NCBI GenBank assembly: GCA_937988705.1
Contig: CALKIA010000125.1
Coordinates: forward strand, 1-11,427
Length of the DNA: 11,427 nucleotides
Reading direction: 5' to 3'
Source of the DNA: an uncultured Chloroflexota bacterium
GTDB lineage: Bacteria > Chloroflexota > Anaerolineae > Aggregatilineales > Phototrophicaceae
A program made the translations under genes and the position numbers. The notes beneath the pieces are model-generated. The model saw only the letters and a program-made list of their open reading frames with translations, was not told where the DNA came from and did no database searches. Below, piece after piece: positions 6,164-11,427 of this stretch; the first letter of the stretch is position 1, and each line of letters begins with the position of its first letter.

Positions 6164-6283
6164 ATGTCTGCCGTAGGGGAGGATGATGAGCATATCCGCG
6201 CTGCAGTAGACACCCAGCGTACGGTAATCGTTTTCAATAAATTTAGACGCAATTATCTGAATTGTCAAAACGACGATACTTAG
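6164..6283 (+). CDS. Candidate 39-residue small ORF, divergent from the LacI gene
   Basis: An ATG at 6164 is preceded by a perfect AGGAGG (6150-6155) at an ideal eight-base spacing, one of the best ribosome sites in the window. The frame runs 39 codons to TAG at 6281-6283. The product is charged, begins MSAVGEDDEHIRAAVD, has a short hydrophobic stretch (VIVF) and contains one cysteine near the end. No family is recognised. It would be transcribed divergently from the LacI gene. It could be a real microprotein, a leader peptide, or a gene remnant ahead of the repeats; only the ribosome site argues for it. Confidence 0.3.
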   Translation: MSAVGEDDEHIRAAVDTQRTVIVFNKFRRNYLNCQNDDT

Positions 6284-6350
6284 CGCTCGCTCCTGTAAAT
6301 CGTCGCAAATTAATCGTCGGGACACGATCCGGCGTATGCGCCGATTTTTC

Positions 6351-6411
6351 TCGTCGGGACAAGGCCTGCCTTGTCCGCTTCCAACGGACAGCGCCGGCGC
6401 TGTCCCGACGA
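6351..6411. repeat. Cloverleaf-like palindromic repeat with two perfect 9-bp hairpins
   Basis: The outer arms TCGTCGGG (6351-6358) and CCCGACGA (6404-6411) are perfectly complementary. Inside are two hairpins, GGACAAGGC/GCCTTGTCC (6357-6365 and 6368-6376) and GGACAGCGC/GCGCTGTCC (6386-6394 and 6397-6405), each with a two-base centre. Both keep the GGACA...TGTCC frame of the palindrome at 117-136 but carry different inner bases that still pair. Confidence 0.7.
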
Positions 6412-6480
6412 ACGATCTGGAATACCTTACCGGATGCAGCATTTAAAGTAGGTTCTCGAAACAAATCCACGAATGGATGG

Positions 6481-6534
6481 AGGGGCGCACCTGTGTGTGC
6501 GCCCGAAACCGGGTAGACACCTAGGTCTACCCCT
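6481..6534. repeat. Cloverleaf-like palindromic repeat with unrelated arm sequences
   Basis: The outer arms AGGGG (6481-6485) and CCCCT (6530-6534) enclose two hairpins, GGGCGCAC/GTGCGCCC (6483-6490 and 6497-6504) and GGGTAGAC/GTCTACCC (6511-6518 and 6525-6532), each with a six-base loop. The layout is that of 113-156 and 6351-6411, but the stem sequences share almost nothing with them. Confidence 0.65.
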
Positions 6535-6559
6535 ACATTGGGACTTTCGAGAGTCTATT

Positions 6560-7648
6560 TTAGCCAATGCGAACGCCAGTTTTGGCGTCGAAGAACAGCA
6601 GCGCCTCGGCGTCGAACTGCGCGCGGATGACGTCGCCCACCTTAACGGGCGCGTCGAGCGGTGTATTCATGCGCCACAGGTCACTACCGTTACGCACTTC
6701 GAGCAGCAAATGGCGTTCGGCGAAAAACGGCGTGACGCTCTCCACGCGACCGGGGAGACCATCGTCCGTGCTGCTTAAGCGCACGGCTTCAGGACGCACC
6801 CCCGCGATCACGGCTGCGCCTTCCGGCAGATCGCTGCGCACGGGGTAGCCGCCGAATTGCTCGCCCTGCCAGACATGCGCCTGCACCACGCCTTCGAACA
6901 GATTGATTGTCGGCACGCCCATGAAGGTCGCCACAAACAGGTTGATCGGGTTGTCGTACAAATAGTGGTACGTGCCGACCTGCTCGATTTGTCCCTGCCG
7001 CATCACGGCGATTTTCGTTGACAGCGTGATCGCTTCCTGCTGATCGTGGGTGACGTAGATCGAGGTGACGGGGAATTCATGCAGCAGGCGCTTGAGTTCT
7101 ATGCGGGCCTGGCTACGGAGTTTGGCGTCGAGGCTGGAGAAGGGTTCATCGAATAGGAAGATGCGTGGATCACGGGTGAGTGCTCGCGCGATGGCGACGC
7201 GCTGGCGTTCCCCGCCGGAGAGCTGGCGCGGCATGCGTTCCATGAGCTGCTCTAGGCCGACTCCCGTAATCTGAGAGATGCGCTGCACGCGCGCGGGAAC
7301 TTCATTCTCGCGTTTGCGCAGCCACAGGAAAAACCCGACCGATTTTTCTGCCTCCCAGTGGGGCATGAGCGCGCCTTCCTGAAACACCATGCCGATCCCG
7401 CGTTCAAACGGTTCGATTTCGCGCAGATCGATGTTGTCATAGAGCACCGCGCCGTGGTCGGGTTTTTCCAACCCGGCGACGAGGCGCAGCAGTGTCGACT
7501 TGCCGCAACCGGAAGGTCCGAGAATCGCCAGTACATCACCGGATGCGATCTTGAGCGACACATCATCCACGGCGACCACTTCCCGGGTATCGCCCTCGAC
7601 GGCCTGCATAAACTTTTTGCTCACATGCTGTAAGGTGATGACGGTCAT
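6560..7648 (-). CDS. ABC transporter ATP-binding protein, MalK/UgpC/MsmX-like
   Basis: The 362-residue length fits the carbohydrate (CUT1) ATPase class with a C-terminal regulatory domain. Motifs in order: Walker A GPSGCGKST (44-52), Q-loop Q90, signature LSGGERQ (143-149), Walker B IFLFDEP (163-169), D-loop SSLD (171-174) and switch H201. Residues about 245-355 form the TOBE/OB-like region seen in MalK and UgpC. The region after the Q-loop (MPHWEAEKSVGFFLWLRKRE) differs from the usual MTVxENIAFPL. It energises import from the cytoplasmic face. No permease or binding protein adjoins it, so it may serve several transporters, as MsmX does in Bacillus, possibly including one that uses the tandem binding protein. 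The ribosome site is a plain G-run. A TAGAAT -10-like box (7680-7685) lies upstream without a convincing -35. Confidence 0.9.
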   Translation of the reverse strand: MTVITLQHVSKKFMQAVEGDTREVVAVDDVSLKIASGDVLAILGPSGCGKSTLLRLVAGLEKPDHGAVLYDNIDLREIEPFERGIGMVFQEGALMPHWEAEKSVGFFLWLRKRENEVPARVQRISQITGVGLEQLMERMPRQLSGGERQRVAIARALTRDPRIFLFDEPFSSLDAKLRSQARIELKRLLHEFPVTSIYVTHDQQEAITLSTKIAVMRQGQIEQVGTYHYLYDNPINLFVATFMGVPTINLFEGVVQAHVWQGEQFGGYPVRSDLPEGAAVIAGVRPEAVRLSSTDDGLPGRVESVTPFFAERHLLLEVRNGSDLWRMNTPLDAPVKVGDVIRAQFDAEALLFFDAKTGVRIG

Positions 7649-7754
7649 GGCGGCCCCCGGCTGATTGCACTTACCCTGTATTCTACCGCACCGACGGTCA
7701 GCCGGCTGTGGTTGGAAATTACAAACCTCACGGTTTGGCGCAAGGCTGCGGACT

Positions 7755-7760
7755 TATGAT
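7755..7760 (+). promoter_or_regulatory. Candidate -10 box for the SEC14/STAS-like gene
   Basis: TATGAT matches five of six consensus bases and lies 47 bases before the start codon. No good -35 element is found at the usual distance; TTGGCG at 7735-7740 is spaced too closely (14 bases). Confidence 0.3.
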
Positions 7761-7807
7761 GAACTCAGCATTGATGTTGCCGCAATTAATCTCAAGGAGA
7801 TTACCGC

Positions 7808-8209
7808 ATGGCATATCAGACTGTTCTCAGGAACGAGTGGGGTACTGTCCAATACGAAACGACCGATCACTACATCTATCACACGATTCACAAGGATTTG
7901 CCCCCGGCTGAACTGCGGACGATCCTCGACACCGGGCTGGAAAGTCTGAAGGCGAACCGTGCGCAAAAATGGCTGTCGGATGACCGGAAATATGTCACAG
8001 TCACCCCGGAGGCGGTCGAGTTTACGCTCCGGAGCTGGGGGCCGCGCGCCGCGGCGGCCGGGTGGAAGTACTGGGCGATGGTTGCGCCGGAAAGCGCCAT
8101 CGGGCGCGCCGGGATGCAGGAAGTCGTGGAGATTTTCTACAACCTCGGTGTACGGATGGCGATCTTTAGCGATTTGGACGAAGCTCGCGCGTGGCTTGTC
8201 CCATTATAG
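7808..8209 (+). CDS. SpoIIAA-like STAS/SEC14-type small cytoplasmic protein
   Basis: The 133-residue protein has the layout of bacterial STAS/SEC14-like (SpoIIAA-like) proteins. A short beta start (YQTVLRNEWGTVQYE) is followed by an alternating beta/alpha pattern. KWLSDDR (54-60) corresponds to the conserved WLsDnR turn of the family, W77-GPRA the WxPRA motif, MVAPESAIGR (91-100) the core strand and helix, and the chain ends DLDEARAWL (122-130). Such proteins have no known enzymatic role; related folds bind lipids or act as anti-anti-sigma partners. No phosphorylatable Ser in the SpoIIAA sense can be identified with confidence. AAGGAGA (7794-7800) seven bases upstream is a strong ribosome site. 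It stands as a single gene, divergent from the ABC ATPase. Confidence 0.7.
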   Translation: MAYQTVLRNEWGTVQYETTDHYIYHTIHKDLPPAELRTILDTGLESLKANRAQKWLSDDRKYVTVTPEAVEFTLRSWGPRAAAAGWKYWAMVAPESAIGRAGMQEVVEIFYNLGVRMAIFSDLDEARAWLVPL

Positions 8210-8255
8210 ACAGCGGCGCTGATTCAGTGGCTTAAGTCCATGTGCTGAAAGTCTC

Positions 8256-8284
8256 TTGCAATCGCCTCGTTTGCCGACTAGGAT
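8256..8284 (+). promoter_or_regulatory. Candidate promoter of the threonine aldolase operon
   Basis: TTGCAA (8256-8261) and TAGGAT (8279-8284) each match four of six consensus bases at exactly 17-base spacing. The start point would fall just before the ribosome site at 8297. This supports the 8313 start over an in-frame TTG at 8256, which would lie inside the -35 box. Confidence 0.4.
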
Positions 8285-8312
8285 TCTGGCGACGATGGAG
8301 GGGGTTATCCAC

Positions 8313-9377
8313 ATGGACACGATTGACTTACGCAGTGACACGATTACTGTGCCCACACCTGAGATGCGCCTCGCGATGGCGAATGCGGATGTCGGCGATG
8401 ATGTGTATGGCGAAGACCCGACGGTCAACCAATTGCAAGCGGACGCCGCGGCCATGTTTGGCAAAGAGGCGGGCTTGTTTGTGACCAGCGGCACGATGGG
8501 CAATTTAACCTCAGTGCTGGCGCACTGCCAGCGCGGCGATGAGATGATTCTTTCCAAAGACGCGCATATCTTCCGCTACGAAGTCGGCGGCGCGGCGATG
8601 TATGGCGGTGTACAGCCGAACACGCTGCCGATTGACCGCGACGGCATGATGGATCTCGCGCAGATTCGCAAAGCGATTCGCGGCGATAACGTCCATTATC
8701 CGATCACCCGCTTGATCTGCCTCGAAAATACGGCGGGCGTCTCCGGCGCGCCGCTCACCAAAGCCTACACCGACGCGGTGGCCGCCATCGCTCAGGAGCA
8801 CGGCCTGAAAGTGCACATCGACGGTGCGCGCATCTTCAACGCAGCGGCGGCGCTCAACATCGACGTGAAAGACCTGACGGCGGGCGCGGACAGCGTCTCG
8901 ATCTGCCTTTCAAAGGGCTTGTGCGCTCCAGTCGGCTCGGTGATCGTCGGCTCAAAAGCTTTCATCAAGCGCGCTCACCATATCCGCAAGAGCCTTGGTG
9001 GCGGTATGCGGCAGGCGGGAATCATCGCGGCGGCGGGGTTGATCGCGCTGCACGATATGAGCCAGCGTTTGCAGGAAGATCACAGCAATGCGCGTGCGCT
9101 GGCCGAAGGCTTGGCTGCCCATCCCCACATCGATATCGATCTGGATATGGTGCGCACCAACATGATCTTTTTTCGCGTCAAGCCCGATGCGCCGATCAGC
9201 GCAGAAGCTCTCTCAGAACGCTTGAAAGTCGAGTATGGCATTTTGATCACGCCGTACCCAGGCGAGCACGGTTTGCTGCGCGCGGTCACACATTACTGGT
9301 TCAAGCGTGAGGATGTGGATCGCGTGCTGGAGGCGGTGCGGATGGTGCTGGCACCCGCCTTTTCGGCAGCGGATTAG
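8313..9377 (+). CDS. ltaE: Low-specificity L-threonine aldolase (PLP-dependent)
   Basis: Cleaves L-threonine and L-allo-threonine to glycine and acetaldehyde. The 354-residue product aligns closely with E. coli LtaE from memory of that sequence: IDLRSDT at the start (4-10), VGDDVYGEDPTVN (27-39), the H85 stacking histidine in KDAHIF, LENT (137-140), HIDGARIFNA (168-177) with D170 and R173, and the PLP lysine K201 in SICLSKGLCAPVGS. GGGMRQAG (229-236) and R323 in LLRAVTH are the other cofactor and carboxylate contacts. The start at 8313 is chosen because GGAGGGGG (8297-8304) sits eight bases upstream and the conserved block begins right after it. It heads a compact set of four co-directional genes; the next gene begins six bases after its stop. 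Confidence 0.94.
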   Translation: MDTIDLRSDTITVPTPEMRLAMANADVGDDVYGEDPTVNQLQADAAAMFGKEAGLFVTSGTMGNLTSVLAHCQRGDEMILSKDAHIFRYEVGGAAMYGGVQPNTLPIDRDGMMDLAQIRKAIRGDNVHYPITRLICLENTAGVSGAPLTKAYTDAVAAIAQEHGLKVHIDGARIFNAAAALNIDVKDLTAGADSVSICLSKGLCAPVGSVIVGSKAFIKRAHHIRKSLGGGMRQAGIIAAAGLIALHDMSQRLQEDHSNARALAEGLAAHPHIDIDLDMVRTNMIFFRVKPDAPISAEALSERLKVEYGILITPYPGEHGLLRAVTHYWFKREDVDRVLEAVRMVLAPAFSAAD

Positions 9378-9383
9378 TTCGGT

Positions 9384-10151
9384 ATGTTTGAGATGCCTAA
9401 GCGGGATGATCCCGAATTTGAGGATGATGAACTCGTCCAGCCGCTCGACGCCGAAGACGATGATGTCGATCCTGAAGTGTACGTGGAGGAAGTCGAGGAC
9501 GAGGACGATGCGCCGCGCTATCGCAGCACAAACAACGATCCGACGTTCGGCTACCTGCTCGCGCTGGCGTTGATCATCGGGTTGACGCCGCTCATCCCCT
9601 TACAGGGGGATTTGCGTTACGTGATCGGCTGGGGCGCGATGGCGCTGTTTGGAGTGCTGTCGTGGTTGCTGGGTTCAGGTGAGAAGATTGAGCAGGAGCG
9701 CCTCGAAGATCTCGGTTGGGGCGTGGTCTTCGCGCTGATCGTCGCCGCGCCGCTGCTGCTGGTCGGCGGCAGCACGTTGACGACGACGGTTCGCCTGATG
9801 TTCCAGACAGGCATCGGTGGAGAAGTGCGCAACCTGTCGCTGGGCGCGGTCGCGGCCTTCCTGATCTTCGTCATGCCGTTGGCGGAAACGCTGTTCTTTC
9901 GTAATCTGCTGCAAGCGCGCCAGCCGTTCGTGCTGACCGGGGCGCTGGCCAGCCTCTGGTCGATTCTGCTGTTCTTCCCGATGCTCGACGTGGGGCGTTA
10001 CCCGGTGATCGCGGTGCTGATCGGCACGGCGCTGGTGCTCATGAACATGATCTACAGCTACGTGCGCGACCGTAACGGCCTCGCCGCCGCGTGGGTGTGC
10101 CAGATTGTCGTCAACGTGGTGCTGCTGCTCGTGCCGTACTTCAGCACGTAA
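9384..10151 (+). CDS. Polytopic membrane protein, degenerate CPBP (CAAX-protease-like) family
   Basis: The 255-residue protein starts with a strongly acidic soluble tail (21 Asp/Glu in residues 8-42), then about seven hydrophobic segments (near 56-73, 78-97, 112-128, 153-170, 183-200, 206-225, 233-252). MPLAETLFFRNLLQ (164-177) matches the first motif of CPBP intramembrane proteases (EExxxR) with E168 and R173 kept but the second Glu replaced by T169. The expected His of the second motif is absent near 193-202. In the third motif (HxxxN) the His is Q240 while N244 remains. If the family call is right, the active site has lost key residues and the protein is probably a non-proteolytic relative. 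The start is ATG 9384, six bases after ltaE, with little ribosome-site match, suggesting translational coupling; ATG 9393 is the alternative. Confidence 0.6.
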   Translation: MFEMPKRDDPEFEDDELVQPLDAEDDDVDPEVYVEEVEDEDDAPRYRSTNNDPTFGYLLALALIIGLTPLIPLQGDLRYVIGWGAMALFGVLSWLLGSGEKIEQERLEDLGWGVVFALIVAAPLLLVGGSTLTTTVRLMFQTGIGGEVRNLSLGAVAAFLIFVMPLAETLFFRNLLQARQPFVLTGALASLWSILLFFPMLDVGRYPVIAVLIGTALVLMNMIYSYVRDRNGLAAAWVCQIVVNVVLLLVPYFST

Positions 10152-10193
10152 GGTTTCCATCCTGTCGGTAGAAATTGCTCACAGTGAGGGATA

Positions 10194-11006
10194 ATGGCTG
10201 AATTGAAGTTGATCATCCAACCAGATCAGGATGATGACGAAGCCGCCGAAGTGCTCGTCGATGGACGGCTTGGCGACCGCCCGTACCGATTTCTGCTGGA
10301 TACAGGCGCAGCCAGAACCAGCGTCCAATTGGACGACTACACATCGACGTTTAGCAGTGAGGCGACGAATAGTTCTTCCGGCGTCTTTGCGCCCATCCAG
10401 GATGACGTGATCACGGTGCCAAGCCTTGAAATCGGGCCGATCTCCAAGCAGAATTTTACGCTTGTCCGCTCGAATGATCCGCAGCGAAACATGCCGGGGC
10501 TCATCGGCATGGATATTTTGAAGGACTTCTGCTGTCACTTCTTGTTTGCTGAACAGCGTGTGTTACTCGATGCAGAGCATGAATGCGGCATAGGCAGTTC
10601 TTTTCAGCCCCTGTTTCTCGACCAGAAGTTTCATCCCTACGTCGAGGTTCAGTTTGGAGCGGTGACTGCCAACTCGGTTTGGGATACAGGCGCAGGCATC
10701 ACTATTGCCGACCTGGGTTTTGTGCAAAAGCATCCGGCACTTTTTGAGCAAGTCGGACACTCGACGGGAACCGACGCGGGCGGCACTCAGGTGCAAACGC
10801 CGATGTTCATCATGGCAGCTTCCCTCATCGGCGGAAGTAGTTTCCCGCCCCATAAAGTAGCAGGCGTCGATCTGTCCCGGGTGAATGCGACCCTTGACGT
10901 ACCCATGGATCTAATCTTAGGCTACAGTACGTTGAGCAAAGCCAACTGGGTGTTCGATTTTCCGCGTAAACAGTGGGCGGTTTCAAAACGTTTGGGCGTT
11001 CAATAA
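10194..11006 (+). CDS. Single-chain, two-lobed retropepsin-like aspartyl protease homologue
   Basis: The 270-residue protein carries two aspartyl-protease triads, LLDTGA (D36) and VWDTGA (D164), 128 residues apart. Each is followed by a downstream glycine-hydrophobic segment typical of retropepsin folds: PGLIGMDILKDF (101-112) in the first half and DLILGYSTLSKANWVFDF (239-256) in the second. This arrangement imitates pepsin, where two lobes supply one Asp each, while most bacterial retropepsin-like proteins have one lobe and dimerise. There is no signal peptide or membrane segment, so it should be cytoplasmic. GAGGG (10186-10190) precedes the ATG by three bases, a close spacing. It lies 42 bases after the CPBP-like gene and 32 bases before pth, on the same strand. 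Catalytic activity is inferred, not shown. Confidence 0.75.
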   Translation: MAELKLIIQPDQDDDEAAEVLVDGRLGDRPYRFLLDTGAARTSVQLDDYTSTFSSEATNSSSGVFAPIQDDVITVPSLEIGPISKQNFTLVRSNDPQRNMPGLIGMDILKDFCCHFLFAEQRVLLDAEHECGIGSSFQPLFLDQKFHPYVEVQFGAVTANSVWDTGAGITIADLGFVQKHPALFEQVGHSTGTDAGGTQVQTPMFIMAASLIGGSSFPPHKVAGVDLSRVNATLDVPMDLILGYSTLSKANWVFDFPRKQWAVSKRLGVQ

Positions 11007-11038
11007 CGCTTAGTTTGAGGGATTAGAGGCAAGTTGGC

Positions 11039-11427
11039 ATGTCGGAAGTTTACTTGATAGTTGGGTTGGGTAATCCGGGCAAGCAGTACGAGAATACGCG
11101 GCACAATGTCGGTTGGCAGGTACTGGATCGCCTCGCGGCGAAGCATGGTATTACCTTTGGCAAGACCGAACACAAGGCGCTGACCGGGAGCGGGACGATT
11201 CTCGGTAAAAAGGTCTTGCTGGCGAAGCCGCTCACCTACATGAACCTGAGCGGGGATGCGGTGCAGCCGCTGGCGCACTTCTACAAAATCCCGTCGACGC
11301 AGTTACTCGTCATCGCCGATGATCTCGACCTGCCGCTCGGCACGCTGCGCATTCGCAAGATGGGCAGCTCCGGCGGTCAAAACGGTCTCAAGCACATCTT
11401 GCAGAAGATGGGCAATCAGGTGATCAA
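11039..11427 (+). CDS. pth: Peptidyl-tRNA hydrolase, N-terminal part (cut by window end)
   Basis: Releases the peptide from peptidyl-tRNA that has dropped off ribosomes, recycling tRNA. The visible 129 residues include the VGLGNPGKQYENTRHNVGW block with N12 and catalytic H22, TYMNLSG with N69, IADDLDLPLG with D94, and GSSGGQNGLKHI with N115. These correspond to N10, H20, N68, D93 and N114 of E. coli Pth. AGAGG (11025-11029) nine bases upstream supports the start. The family is about 190 residues, so roughly 60 residues are missing beyond 11427. It is the last gene of the co-directional set. Confidence 0.96.
   Translation, partial: MSEVYLIVGLGNPGKQYENTRHNVGWQVLDRLAAKHGITFGKTEHKALTGSGTILGKKVLLAKPLTYMNLSGDAVQPLAHFYKIPSTQLLVIADDLDLPLGTLRIRKMGSSGGQNGLKHILQKMGNQVI

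Larger units (their letters stand above)
6284..6559. other. Repeat-filled spacer between the small ORF and the ABC ATPase gene
   Basis: No gene is visible. The stretch holds a small hairpin CGGCG/CGCCG (6330-6334 and 6339-6343, TATG loop), a cloverleaf-like repeat at 6351-6411 and another at 6481-6534. The ATPase gene ends at 6560; no hairpin with a T-run follows it, so the second cloverleaf is the only structure that could act at its 3' end. Confidence 0.6.

Noticed and set aside
8256..8312. A 19-residue N-terminal extension of threonine aldolase from a TTG
   Set aside because: The family starts at the IDLRSDT block, a strong ribosome site precedes ATG 8313, and the TTG lies in a likely -35 box.
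9675..10160. A 161-codon minus-strand frame opposite the CPBP-like gene
   Set aside because: Composition (Arg, Gln, His rich) is that of the complement of a hydrophobic coding strand; no start signal or family match.
10178..10188. Perfect palindrome CTCACAGTGAG at the ribosome site of the two-lobed protease gene
   Set aside because: The loop would be a single base, so no stable RNA hairpin with more than three pairs can form; likely chance.

Overview
The window looks like chromosomal DNA of an uncultured or poorly known member of the Chloroflexota (Anaerolineae-like). This is inferred from the mix of gene families (RbsB/XylB sugar genes, a SpoIIAA/SEC14-like protein, MsmX/UgpC-type ATPase, pth), a moderately high GC content, and intergenic spaces filled with palindromic repeats. 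No rRNA or other marker gene is present to confirm it.

Layout. 1-74: C-terminal tail of an upstream gene. 75-626: a gene-free stretch full of hairpins and one MITE-like repeat with 11-bp terminal inverted repeats. 627-1094 (+): small heat-shock protein, closed by a perfect bidirectional terminator (1101-1138). 1148-4527 (-): a two-gene sugar unit, in transcription order a secreted sugar-binding protein with two complete, 73% identical binding modules, then xylulokinase. 4528-5084: a spacer with a likely promoter and operator and a second copy of the MITE-like repeat. 5085-6092 (-): LacI-family regulator. 6093-6559: a spacer with cloverleaf-like repeats and a candidate 39-codon ORF. 6560-7648 (-): an orphan sugar-type ABC ATPase. 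7808-8209 (+): a SpoIIAA/SEC14-like small protein. 8313-11427 (+): a tightly packed set of threonine aldolase, a degenerate CPBP-family membrane protein with a very acidic tail, a single-chain protein with two retropepsin-like DTGA motifs, and peptidyl-tRNA hydrolase (cut by the window end).

How the genes fit together. The LacI regulator, binding protein and xylulokinase form a plausible pentose uptake and catabolism regulon, but no permease lies here, and the only ATPase in the window is a separate MalK/UgpC-like orphan. The most notable items are the tandem-duplicated binding protein, in which both pockets look intact, the family of intergenic palindromes whose arms differ in sequence yet stay perfectly paired, the paired MITE-like repeats, and the degenerate CPBP protein next to a bilobed aspartyl-protease-like protein. 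All functions are read from sequence motifs and remembered family patterns; no database search was run.
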